Source: Candidatus Tisiphia endosymbiont of Dascillus cervinus
GTDB taxonomy: Bacteria; Pseudomonadota; Alphaproteobacteria; Rickettsiales; Rickettsiaceae
Length of the DNA stretch: 64,000 bases
Assembly (NCBI RefSeq): GCF_964026405.1
Contig: NZ_OZ032146.1
Location: 744,001-808,000, forward strand
Reading direction: 5' to 3'
The position numbers and the translations under genes are program-made. How positions within the stretch are numbered: the stretch's first letter is position 1; the number at the start of each line of letters is the position of its first letter. Below are positions 8,863 to 16,646 of this stretch, in pieces. A model generated the notes under the pieces. It ran no database searches, was not told the DNA's origin, and saw only the letters and a list, made by a program, of their open reading frames with translations.

Positions 8863-10014
8863 TTAAATAGGTTCAGCTAGGAATTTTATCAGAGAATTAT
8901 AATACACATGATACAGACTTTGTAAATCGTTAATTTCTGTGTATTCATTAATTTTATGAGCTGTATTAGATTGTAAACCAAATTCCACAACAGGACAATA
9001 ATTTTGGATAAACCTCGCATCAGAAGTACCACCACTAGTAGATAATTTTGTATATACTCCTGTTGTATTAGATACTACCCGAACAAAATCGGCAATTAAC
9101 CCTACTGGTTCTTGGATAAAACAATTAGCTGAAGTTACACTACTTAATTCGTATTTAAAGTTATATTTCGCACAATATTTATTAATTATCTGATCTATCA
9201 AATCTGTTATGCTCGATGATGAATGAAGATCATTAAAACGAATATTAAACTTTGTTGTAATTTTTGAAGGAATTACATTAGTAACATCATTACCTACATC
9301 AATAGACGTAACTTCTAGATTCGACTGTTGAAAAAATTCACTTCCTTCATCCAGTCGATAATTAACCAACTCATTGAGTATCTGAACTAAAGGAGTAATC
9401 GGATTACTGGCTTGTAATGGATATGCCACATGCCCCATTGTACCATATAGAGCTAAGTTAAAGTTAACACTTCCTCGCCGACCAATTTTTATGGTATCGC
9501 CTATTTGATGCTCATTTGTTGGTTCACCTACAATAGCAAGATCGATCAAATTATTACCACCCTTATGCAAATATTTTAACATTTCCACAGTGCCGTATTT
9601 GGCGTTTCCTTCCTCATCGCTAGTAATTAGAAAACTAATTGAACCATGCGGAGTTGGATTTAACTTAATAAAATCTAAGCTAGCAGCTAGGAAACATGCT
9701 ATCGCTCCCTTCATGTCAACAACTCCCCTACCATAAATCTTATCACCTACGGTAGTTGCTATAAAAGGGTCGTTAAGCCATAATGCCTTATCACCTGTTG
9801 GCACGACATCAACATGTCCAGCAAAACAAATATTAGGTCTTGCATTACCATAAACAGCATAAAGATTGGTTACTTTATAATTATCCTCTCCAAATATTTT
9901 GATTTCAGTCTTAAAACCATTTTCTTCTAATAAATCATTAATATATTCAATACAACCACTACTCTCAGGAGTTACTGATTGAAAACTAATTAAGTCTTCA
10001 AGAAATTTTATCAA
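8863..10014 (-). CDS. dapE: Succinyl-diaminopimelate desuccinylase
   Basis: Zinc-dependent M20-family hydrolase that makes LL-diaminopimelate from N-succinyl-LL-diaminopimelate, supplying peptidoglycan cross-linking and lysine. Visible are the metal-site motif FAGHVDVVP, the GRGVVDMKGA motif, the catalytic pair in TSDEEGNA, VGEPTN, and the late GGTSDARF. I chose TTG 10014 because GGAGGT lies 4 bases upstream; an in-frame start 54 bases earlier would add residues absent from the family. The resulting 383 residues match the usual length. It is the last gene of a likely transcription unit with the UspA and TAXI genes upstream. Confidence 0.92.
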   Translation of the reverse strand: MIKFLEDLISFQSVTPESSGCIEYINDLLEENGFKTEIKIFGEDNYKVTNLYAVYGNARPNICFAGHVDVVPTGDKALWLNDPFIATTVGDKIYGRGVVDMKGAIACFLAASLDFIKLNPTPHGSISFLITSDEEGNAKYGTVEMLKYLHKGGNNLIDLAIVGEPTNEHQIGDTIKIGRRGSVNFNLALYGTMGHVAYPLQASNPITPLVQILNELVNYRLDEGSEFFQQSNLEVTSIDVGNDVTNVIPSKITTKFNIRFNDLHSSSSITDLIDQIINKYCAKYNFKYELSSVTSANCFIQEPVGLIADFVRVVSNTTGVYTKLSTSGGTSDARFIQNYCPVVEFGLQSNTAHKINEYTEINDLQSLYHVYYNSLIKFLAEPI

Positions 10015-10082
10015 GATAACCTCCAATAGCCATAAACTTATAGTTCTTCCTAAAAATTCCTCTCTCATATCTAGCCAATGTT

Positions 10083-10511
10083 TTATTCTCTGACAACCAA
10101 AACAGACACACCCGAGTGCCGCACAATCTTGGACGCATTGGGACCTAACATATAATCTCTGAGTTGTGGTCTTACTGCTGAAATAATGATTAAGTCAGCT
10201 TTCACTTCATTGGCATATTGTATTATTTCATCATATACTGCCCCTCGACCAATATGCAATTCAACTTCGATCTCCTCCGGCACATATTGTCTAATTAATT
10301 CTGTTACTTGTACCCGATATTTTTCTTTTTGATCTTTTGCCCAACTTTTAGGCAAATAATCCTCAACCATTTTCATACCGAAATCCGAGATGATATAAAG
10401 AAAATGTAATTTTGCACTAAAGATAGTAGCAAAACTTAAAGCCTTTGGTAATATCACCTTAACTGATTGTTTATCCGACAAATCTATTGGTATTATTATA
10501 TTTTTAAACAC
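10083..10511 (-). CDS. Universal stress protein (UspA family)
   Basis: A single Usp domain of 142 residues. It starts FKNIIIPIDLS and ends with the nucleotide-binding pattern GPNASKIVRHSGVSVLVVR, close to the G-2x-G-9x-G(S/T) motif of ATP-binding members. The exact role is unknown; the family helps cells survive stress. The start is uncertain. GTG 10511 has a GGAG site 11 bases upstream, while GTG 10520 is too close to that site. It sits between a TAXI-type binding protein and dapE on the same strand. Confidence 0.85.
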   Translation of the reverse strand: MFKNIIIPIDLSDKQSVKVILPKALSFATIFSAKLHFLYIISDFGMKMVEDYLPKSWAKDQKEKYRVQVTELIRQYVPEEIEVELHIGRGAVYDEIIQYANEVKADLIIISAVRPQLRDYMLGPNASKIVRHSGVSVLVVRE

Positions 10512-10541
10512 AATTAACACTACTCCGGTGCATTTATATTA

Positions 10542-11477
10542 TTATCTATTTCTTACTACTGAATGTTTTGGTAAAACAAAATTATTAGTATCAGCAAAAT
10601 GCTCAATATCTATATTATATAACATATAATTAGAATGTTTAAAATGTTTTACGTTTTTGTGAAACATTCCGATAAATTTATCCAATAGTTTAGAATCCAT
10701 ATTACTATTAGTAACTAAAATTGCTGTTACTGCTACTGTATTCTGATTAAGAGTGATCCCAGGATATAATCTTTTATCCAGTAATGCCTTATGAAAAGCT
10801 TTATTAGTGGCAATTAATTGTGCAATTTTATTATCTTCAATAGGCACAAAATCAACTTTACAGCTATTAGCAGTAAATCCCATCAAGGCATTAGGATGAC
10901 CTACCGTCATCATTATCACATCAATTTTACCACCGCAAAATTCTTTTATTGACTCTTCATAATTAATTTCATCAACATCTATTGGTTCTTTAGTAAAATT
11001 ATATAACTTCCTTATAGCATTATAGGTAATAGTATTAATAGAGAATGGCAAGCCATTTGATATTCTCTTACCCTCAATATCTGAAAAAGTCTTTATCTCA
11101 TCCCGATTTTTTACAACAACAGTAAAAAACTCATCATATAGATTAAGTACCTGACGCATTTCTTGCATTTTTTCTGTATTAGAGTAATATCCAGTACCTT
11201 CAAAAGCCTCAAGTGCTACATTAGATTGCACTAAAGCTAAATCTATCTTACCTTCTTTTAACAAAGCTAAATTTTCAACCCCTCCACTGGTAGGTACTAC
11301 TTCACAATTCACACTTTTATCAGCTAAAGTAAAGGTTTTACACAAATCCAATCCGATAGAGTAATAACCCTTCAAAATAGAACCAGACCCAATTCTCACT
11401 GTTTTCTGTGAAGCAAAAACGCAATTACTAGTAAAAAATAGGCAAAAAACTACCAATAAAACTCTGAAATTATTCAT
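10542..11477 (-). CDS. TAXI-family TRAP transporter solute-binding protein
   Basis: A 311-residue secreted binding protein. The N-terminus is a signal peptide (hydrophobic residues about 5-20, cleavage probably after VFA). It is followed by VRIGSGSILKGYYSIG, VPTSGGVENLALL and IDLALVQSNVA, typical of the TAXI (TRAP-associated extracytoplasmic immunogenic) family. These proteins capture small organic acids or amino acids for a TRAP permease, but no permease gene is nearby, so the partner and ligand are unknown. ATG 11477 is chosen over GTG 11486 because it opens directly into the signal peptide. Confidence 0.85.
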   Translation of the reverse strand: MNNFRVLLVVFCLFFTSNCVFASQKTVRIGSGSILKGYYSIGLDLCKTFTLADKSVNCEVVPTSGGVENLALLKEGKIDLALVQSNVALEAFEGTGYYSNTEKMQEMRQVLNLYDEFFTVVVKNRDEIKTFSDIEGKRISNGLPFSINTITYNAIRKLYNFTKEPIDVDEINYEESIKEFCGGKIDVIMMTVGHPNALMGFTANSCKVDFVPIEDNKIAQLIATNKAFHKALLDKRLYPGITLNQNTVAVTAILVTNSNMDSKLLDKFIGMFHKNVKHFKHSNYMLYNIDIEHFADTNNFVLPKHSVVRNR

Positions 11478-11557
11478 AAATAACACTATACACTAAAAAT
11501 AATTGACCACTAATACCTTAAGACTTAAAATTTAATAAATTGTTTTCAATAAATCAC

Positions 11558-11735
11558 TCACCTTACGCGTGGCATTTAAAAATTGCAGAAAAATACAAGA
11601 CGTCTATTAGCAAGACCACATGAGTGTCATGGCAATCCACATTCATTAGATCACTTCGTCGCTACTAAAGTAGCTCCTCGCTAATAGACGCCGGGCTATT
11701 TCTCCTATAACTTTTAAATGCCACGCGTAAGATGA
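11558..11735. repeat. Palindromic element with GCGTGGCATTTAAA arms
   Basis: Outer arms TCACCTTACGCGTGGCATTT (11558) and AAATGCCACGCGTAAGATGA (ending 11735) are inverted copies with one mismatch. The inside carries GACGTCTATTAGCA and CGCTAATAGACG arms. A relative lies at 42085-42330. The rest of 11478-11817 is AT-rich without a supported gene. Confidence 0.75.
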
Positions 11736-11817
11736 ATAAATCATTTTCCCTATCCAAAGTACCTTTACTATTATTGATAATCAAGATAATTATTACAATT
11801 CATGTGTAAAAAAATCC

Positions 11818-12453
11818 TTATTCCTTATAATATTCTTCTCCAATTTCAATTTCACTACGGTTATTTAACTTACGCCAATTATTGCTGTCCCTAAGTGAGT
11901 AGATGTAGCCACAATATTCTTGCTTATAAAAATTTTCACGTTTAGCTATTTCGTACATTCTACTGCTACCTCCATTTTTACGCCAATTATAAGTCCAGTA
12001 AGTTATTCCATCGTAATGAGAAGCAGCCTTGATCCCTGATTCATTAATTTGATCCATATCTTTCCAACGGGAAAGACCAAGAGAACTGGTAATAACTTTA
12101 AAATCATTCTCATAGGCATAAAGAGCTGTCCGTTCAAAACGCATATCAAAACACATAGAACAACGTTTACCTCTTTCTGGTTCATATTCCATACCTTTGC
12201 TTCTTGCAAACCAATTCTGCACGTCATAATCTGCGTCAATGAAACTGATACCCATTTTTTCAGCAAAACGGATATTTTCATTTTTACGAATTTCATACTC
12301 TTTTTTAGGATGAATATTAGGGTTATAGAAAAAAATAGTTAAATTAATACCAGACATTAACATTTTTTCCATCAGCTCTCCTGAACATGGAGCACAACAG
12401 GAGTGTAGTAATACTTTACTTTCACCATTTAGTACTTCTAGAATTTCATTCAT
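11818..12453 (-). CDS. queH: Epoxyqueuosine reductase QueH
   Basis: A 211-residue QueH-type (formerly DUF208) reductase that completes queuosine synthesis in the wobble position of GUN tRNAs. The vicinal cysteines are in HSCCAPCSG (about residues 17-25), followed by [15 protein letters not shown], and a second pair in [10 protein letters not shown] (about 95-104) that would ligate the iron-sulfur and metal centre. Length and motifs are complete. It stands alone between repeat regions. No other queuosine gene is visible in the window, so whether it serves de novo synthesis or salvage cannot be told. Confidence 0.9.
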   Translation of the reverse strand: MNEILEVLNGESKVLLHSCCAPCSGELMEKMLMSGINLTIFFYNPNIHPKKEYEIRKNENIRFAEKMGISFIDADYDVQNWFARSKGMEYEPERGKRCSMCFDMRFERTALYAYENDFKVITSSLGLSRWKDMDQINESGIKAASHYDGITYWTYNWRKNGGSSRMYEIAKRENFYKQEYCGYIYSLRDSNNWRKLNNRSEIEIGEEYYKE

Positions 12454-12512
12454 AATTATCTGCTAAATTTTTTCTGTAAGTTTCTTTATAAAATCTTAAA
12501 ATAATATACAAT

Positions 12513-12690
12513 ATAGCTAACTCGATTAGTATTTATCCACAGTTGATCTAGGGCAATGTTGTCATCCCCGCGTAGGCGGTGATCTAAAATAGTGTTCAAA
12601 AAACCCTGAAATATTATAGATTCCCGCCTTCATGGGAATGACATCCTTTTCGTTGAAACAAATGGATAAATGTTAGTCGGGTTAGCTATA
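12513..12690. repeat. Nested inverted repeat with GTCATYCC/GGAATGAC core
   Basis: Outer arms with TAGCTAACTCGATTAG (12515) and its imperfect inverse near 12680 enclose TGTCATCCCCGCGTAGGCGG and CCCGCCTTCATGGGAATGACA (12560-12645). The core family recurs at 26870-26962, 60530-60612 and 61841-61882. No gene lies in 12454-12787. Confidence 0.7.
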
Positions 12691-12817
12691 TTATCACAAG
12701 GACAATTCAATAAATTAAGATATTGTATTGTAGAAAAAAGTATAATAAATTATTATTTTTTATTAACAATAATTTTGTTACTAAATATTGAATATTGGTT
12801 TAATTGAGAGATATATT

Positions 12818-13514
12818 ATGTTGAATGAAACAGTCAATTTACCGGAAGGTTTTGTGTATTTGGATCAAATAGATCCTACTATAATTCAACAGATGATGTA
12901 TTATGATACTAGAAATTTTGTAGGAAAGCAGATCGATGGCTATAAAGCTAATAGAGCTATACTAACTAAAGAAGCGGCTACTGCCTTAAAAAATCTTCAG
13001 CAAGATATAAAAAATGATAACTACTCTTTGGTAATTTATGATGCTTATAGACCTAATAAAGCTGTACAACATTTCGTTAGATGGGGAGAAGATGTTGCTG
13101 ATCAAAAAATGAAAGACTCTTATTATCCATACATTAATAAGGCTGAAATTTTTCAATTAGGTTATGTTGCTAAACGATCACCTCATAGTCGTGGAAGTAC
13201 TGTAGATTTAACTATTATCGAACTTGGAAAACAATTAAATCCAAGCCCTAAAATGATAAAAAGACCTCTAAAAGATGGTCGTCTAATTCCTTATTTTGAT
13301 GATAATACGGTTGACATGTATAGCTCTGTAGATCTTATGGATATAGTATCCTCCCATGATAGTAAACTAATTGATGAACTTTACTTACAAAATCGTAATT
13401 ATCTACGTAAGAAAATGAAAAAAACATAATTTTAAGGAATATTCGGTTGAGTGGTGGCATTATACCTTGCAAGACGAACCTTATAAGGATCAGTATTTTA
13501 ATTTTAATGTTTAA
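12818..13514 (+). pseudogene. D-Ala-D-Ala dipeptidase (VanX/DdpX type), frameshifted
   Basis: Zinc dipeptidase related to VanX/DdpX, which cleaves D-alanyl-D-alanine. The first frame, from ATG 12818, holds SLVIYDAYRP and the metal motif SPHSRGSTVDLT, but stops at 13427-13429. The next frame continues with EYSVEWWHYTLQ and ends at 13512-13514. The EWWHY motif carries the catalytic Glu and the third zinc-ligand His, so the first frame alone is inactive. The shift lies at a run of seven A (13418-13424); six A would give one continuous protein of about 230 residues. A TTG at 12788 is rejected as start. It could be a pseudogene, a sequencing error, or a slippage-corrected gene. Confidence 0.85.
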
Positions 13515-13523
13515 TAACTCAAA

Positions 13524-13960
13524 TCATTTAAATTCTATTTCCTTATCATGTCTAATATGGACTACGTAGATGGTATCACATATATTCGATATCGCAGTAT
13601 ATAACCTGATAAGCCAAATCGAATATATAAATCCCTATAATCTATTAGATTAGTCACCGGTTTACCTGTCAAAGGAAATTCTATAAGTTTGATAACTGCT
13701 TTCTTTATTAGACCTATTGCAGAATTCGCTTCTGCTAGAGAATTTATAGGAGGACCGGAACGCAGAACCGCAGCGTACTCAAACGTACGTGAGGATTCGA
13801 GTACCGTACCAACGCACAAATTACCAGCAGAAGTAGAATTATGCAATAGGTCTATTGTTTCTGCTGCTCTCTTTGCAGCATTAGGATTATTTCTATCAAT
13901 GAATTTTCTCAGTCGTACCAAATCTGCAATTGCTGATTCCAACCATACTAATCTTTCCAT
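13524..13960 (-). pseudogene. ParE/RelE-type toxin, interrupted and frameshifted
   Basis: The reading frame from ATG 13960 begins MERLVWLESAIADLVRLRKF and later has LIEFPLTGKPV and YRDLYIRFGLSGYILRYRIY, the hallmarks of ParE toxins. Between residues AETI and KKAV lie 49 extra codons that correspond to the 146-bp palindromic element at 13709-13854. The frame stops at 13562-13564. A one-base shift near 13582 would restore the family C-terminus DTIYVVHIRHDKEIEFK, ending at 13524. ATG overlaps the original antitoxin stop (TAATG), the usual TA operon layout. The toxin is probably inactive. Confidence 0.8.
13709..13854. repeat. 146-bp palindromic element inserted in frame in the toxin gene
   Basis: The ends TAGACCTATTGCA and TGCAATAGGTCTA are perfect inverted copies. 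The interior shares CGCAGCGTAC and CGTGAGGATTCGAGTAC with the 146-bp element at 42175-42320, on the opposite strand. Adding it with one duplicated base makes 147 bp, or 49 codons without a stop. It behaves like a Rickettsia palindromic element. Confidence 0.85.
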
Positions 13961-14218
13961 TAAGGTCTTTTCTCTTCTTTATCACTTCCCCATCTATCAA
14001 GCTACTCAGTTATTTTATCATTTTCTAAAAATTTACCTTCCCTTGCTTCTTGCCAACGCTGTATCGTCTCTTGTTTTAATTGTTCTTCGTGTTCCTCTGA
14101 TTTGAGATAATTAGTAATTGCTTCCTTCATCAACCAGTGTGCTGAACGTCGCTTAATTTTACCAAGCACTTGCAACCTCTTCTTAATTTGCGGGGCAAGT
14201 TTCACGCTTACTACAATA

Positions 14219-15204
14219 ACCCCAGTTGCCAATTAATTTTGTATATCAAAAAGTTCTATAGGAAGCAAAGTTTTGATAGAAGGTTTGTTTTCTAGCAACT
14301 GATAATTGATTAGGCAGGATAGCATATGACTAAATGCATTTGTAACTGATCTATGTCTAGAATGCTCTAACTTATCAAGAAATTTAAGTTTGCCTATTAC
14401 GGTTTCTATCAGAGTTCTTTTGAGCAACATAACCTTATCTATAATAGGGATTAATATATTTTTCATATTCTTTTTAACCCGAGTAATAAGTTGGATGCCT
14501 TTGTCATACAAATCATCAAATAATTCTTTAGATATATAACCGCGATCGCCAAAAACTTTGCCATATATACCAAATATCATTCCTTTAAGTCCTTTCCTAT
14601 CATCCTTATTACCACTGCTGAAAGATACCTTTATCAGATTACCTTCGGAATCTATGATTAAATGTAACTTTAGTCCATAAAACCACCCCTTAGTGGTTTT
14701 TCCTCTTGCCGCTATTCCTTTAAAAACCTTATGTGAACTTATACGATAATTCTTACATACGGCTATACCTGTAGCATCTACAAAAGACAGACCTGTGCAT
14801 TCAGCAAGCAAATGATTCAGTAATATTGCTAAATAAGGCATACTTCTACCTATCAATTTAGTAAAATGTTCATAACTAACAAGTTTAAAATCTTCTGTAT
14901 AATTATGTAAGATTACTTGTTTGTAATAATGCTTAAAACAATCACAATATGAATCATAGTAACCAATTAATATGGTTAATACTTCGCTTATTGATAAATA
15001 ATTACTTACACCAGGTTTAAATTTACTACTATTAATTGTAGGCAAATTATTTTCCAAATTCTTTATAAAATCGTCGACAAAACAGTAAATTGCGGTAAAA
15101 TCTTTTTTCATAGGTTATTTTGTTATTGGTTGAAAAAGATAAAATAACCTATGTCCCTTTTAAAATCTACCTTTCATCTCTCCTATTTAATTGGCAACTG
15201 GGGT
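14219..15204 (-). mobile_element. IS982-family insertion sequence, copy 1 (986 bp)
   Basis: The terminal inverted repeats ACCCCAGTTGCCAATTAA and TTAATTGGCAACTGGGGT are perfect. The target duplication TACAATA (14212-14218 and 15205-15211) is 7 bp, in the range known for IS982. It contains one intact transposase gene. A copy of the same length, apparently identical, is at 43367-44352 in the same orientation. Confidence 0.93.
14233..15111 (-). CDS. IS982-family transposase
   Basis: A 292-residue DDE transposase. The catalytic acidic residues are in SFVDATGIAVC (about residue 116), FGDRGYIS (about 194) and IETVIGKLKF (about 237). The flanking stretches SHKVFKGIAARGK and GLKLHLIID, and the late EHSRHRS, are characteristic of IS982. 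The gene is complete and equals the copy at 43381-44259 residue for residue, so both elements are probably recent or still active. The N-terminal region preceding the catalytic core is AT-rich like its host. Confidence 0.93.
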   Translation of the reverse strand: MKKDFTAIYCFVDDFIKNLENNLPTINSSKFKPGVSNYLSISEVLTILIGYYDSYCDCFKHYYKQVILHNYTEDFKLVSYEHFTKLIGRSMPYLAILLNHLLAECTGLSFVDATGIAVCKNYRISSHKVFKGIAARGKTTKGWFYGLKLHLIIDSEGNLIKVSFSSGNKDDRKGLKGMIFGIYGKVFGDRGYISKELFDDLYDKGIQLITRVKKNMKNILIPIIDKVMLLKRTLIETVIGKLKFLDKLEHSRHRSVTNAFSHMLSCLINYQLLENKPSIKTLLPIELFDIQN

Positions 15205-15256
15205 TACAATATTATCATCAGCTCTTTTCATACTCAGTCTCCTTTATAGTATTAAG

Positions 15257-15441
15257 TAACCTGAATTCGATGTATACTCGGTGAACTTCAAGAATTGGCG
15301 TTCCCGCGACCAAAGATCGAAGCTGCTCCGTTACTCATGTACGCCTAGCAGCTCGACTTTGCTACTGCCTAGCTCTTCTTGAAGTTATACTATCGTCTAC
15401 CAACTCTTCATTTACGAGCAGTATAACAAGTTACATCGAAC
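15257..15441. repeat. Palindromic element interrupted by a second element
   Basis: A TAACCTGAATTCGATGTA unit (from 15257) and its other half TAACAAGTTACATCGAA (from 15423) are separated by a 152-bp element (15273-15424) with TATACT...AGTATA ends. The inner element matches 37537-37690 in inverse orientation and part of 6718-6858. A TA is present at both junctions. Confidence 0.8.
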
Positions 15442-15508
15442 TTCCGCTAAGTATTTATAAGTAATACTATGCACTACTTAATTTGTGTTTGCAACTCTCA
15501 AAGTATGC

Positions 15509-15546
15509 GAATTCAGGATAGGAATTAGTTAATTCTTATCCCGAAC
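15509..15546. repeat. GATAAGAATT palindrome
   Basis: GGATAGGAATTAGTTAATTC is followed by TTATCC, an inverted repeat of the family also at 5004, 31152, 36357 and 51909. It lies just downstream of the PLP enzyme gene, where it could form a terminator-like stem. Confidence 0.7.
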
Positions 15547-15555
15547 AGGGGTAGG

Positions 15556-16557
15556 TTACATTAATGGGCTTGGTAAATTAGATAGATAATTCCTCTTCCA
15601 AAGCTCCTGATAAAGAGCAGGATCAATGTTTCCACCTGATATAAGTACTAAAACTCTCTTAGGTTTTGATTGTCTCTTTAACCAATCAACTACTCCAACC
15701 ATATTTAAAGCACATGATGGTTCACAAGCAATTTTTAGTAAATGCGTTAACCAAGCGGTCCAGTAATATATAGAATATTCATCAGCAAGAAAGAAATCAT
15801 CAAGTTTATTTAGATAATTAAATGTACGTGGTGAAACTGCTAAAGTACGCAAGCCATCTGCTATAGTATGTGGTGAATTAGCAAATCTGTATATTGAACC
15901 TTGCTGAATAGATAAAAAAGCATCATTCGCATTAACCGGTTCTGAACCTATAAGCAAGCTGGATGGAGACAGTAATTTTTTTGCTAAATATGATCCAGAA
16001 AGTAATCCACCTCCTCCACAAGAAGCAAAAATAGCATCTGGGCTAAACCCCAGTTGTTGCAAGGCTTCATAACACATAGTACCAGCTCCAGCTATACTCG
16101 AATCACTATCAGAAGGATGCAAATAGTAGAAATCATTTTCTATGTCACCTTTTGCCCTATCTTCCGCCACTTGCCTAGTATCGGTCAGTATAACCTCTGC
16201 TCCGTAATATCTTGCTGCTTGTTGCTTAATTGGAGAAGTATCTTTTGGTAAATAAATTCTTGCATTCAGATTAAGGATTTTTGCTACCCAAGCAAGACCA
16301 ATTCCATGATTACCTGTACTATATGCAACAATTTTATCTAGTAAACGTTCTCGTTCTTGTAACTCTAATAAATGGTTTAATACCCCTCTAACCTTGAATG
16401 CTCCAGTTTTTTGCAACGATTCTATTTTAAAGAAAATTTTATGCCCCAGCATTTCATTTAAAGTTTCAGACTGGACTATTGGAGTCAAATGCAGATATTG
16501 TTTTACCCTATTACTTGCTATTGATATTATATTTGGAGATTGAGGTGATAAATGCAT
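15556..16557 (-). CDS. PLP-dependent threonine dehydratase / serine racemase-like enzyme
   Basis: Fold type II pyridoxal-phosphate enzyme. KTGAFKVRG (about residues 50-58) holds the PLP lysine, YSTGNHG (about 79-85) binds the substrate carboxylate, CGGGGLLSG binds the cofactor phosphate, and VLISGGNIDP is near the end. This matches catabolic threonine/serine dehydratases and serine racemases; the exact substrate cannot be read from the sequence. ATG 16557 is preferred to GTG 16590, which lacks a ribosome site. It is transcribed divergently from lon, 89 bases away. Confidence 0.85.
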   Translation of the reverse strand: MHLSPQSPNIISIASNRVKQYLHLTPIVQSETLNEMLGHKIFFKIESLQKTGAFKVRGVLNHLLELQERERLLDKIVAYSTGNHGIGLAWVAKILNLNARIYLPKDTSPIKQQAARYYGAEVILTDTRQVAEDRAKGDIENDFYYLHPSDSDSSIAGAGTMCYEALQQLGFSPDAIFASCGGGGLLSGSYLAKKLLSPSSLLIGSEPVNANDAFLSIQQGSIYRFANSPHTIADGLRTLAVSPRTFNYLNKLDDFFLADEYSIYYWTAWLTHLLKIACEPSCALNMVGVVDWLKRQSKPKRVLVLISGGNIDPALYQELWKRNYLSNLPSPLM

Positions 16558-16646
16558 ATACAAAATAAATGTAGCTTGAAATCCCAGCACGGCAACATTA
16601 TATAGTTAACAATCCCTTTAGTATATAAATTTTTCAAGGTTTTAGT

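Larger units (their letters stand above)
13960..15231 (-). pseudogene. RHH-type antitoxin split by IS982 element and a nonsense codon
   Basis: The start is ATG 15231, behind a GGAGAC site (about 15238), coding MKRADDNIV. The IS982-family element (14219-15204) follows, and then SVKLAPQIKKRLQVLGKIK and HWLMKEAITNYL, a ribbon-helix-helix antitoxin of the ParD/CopG class. Removing the element and one copy of its 7-bp target duplication joins both parts in frame. After KFLENDKITE a TAG (14002-14004) replaces an expected Trp (TGG); reading on gives LDRWGSDKEEKRP and a stop at 13960-13962 that overlaps the toxin ATG. The gene therefore carries two independent lesions. A truncated product from 14232 would lack the N-terminal DNA-binding strand. 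Confidence 0.8.

Noticed and set aside
12003-12296. 97-codon minus frame inside queH
   Set aside because: It is an out-of-frame reading of queH, whose cysteine motifs and length are complete in the other frame.
13689-14105. Plus-strand frame of 138 codons across the toxin gene
   Set aside because: It is antisense to the ParE/antitoxin region and includes the palindromic element; no ribosome site or family features.
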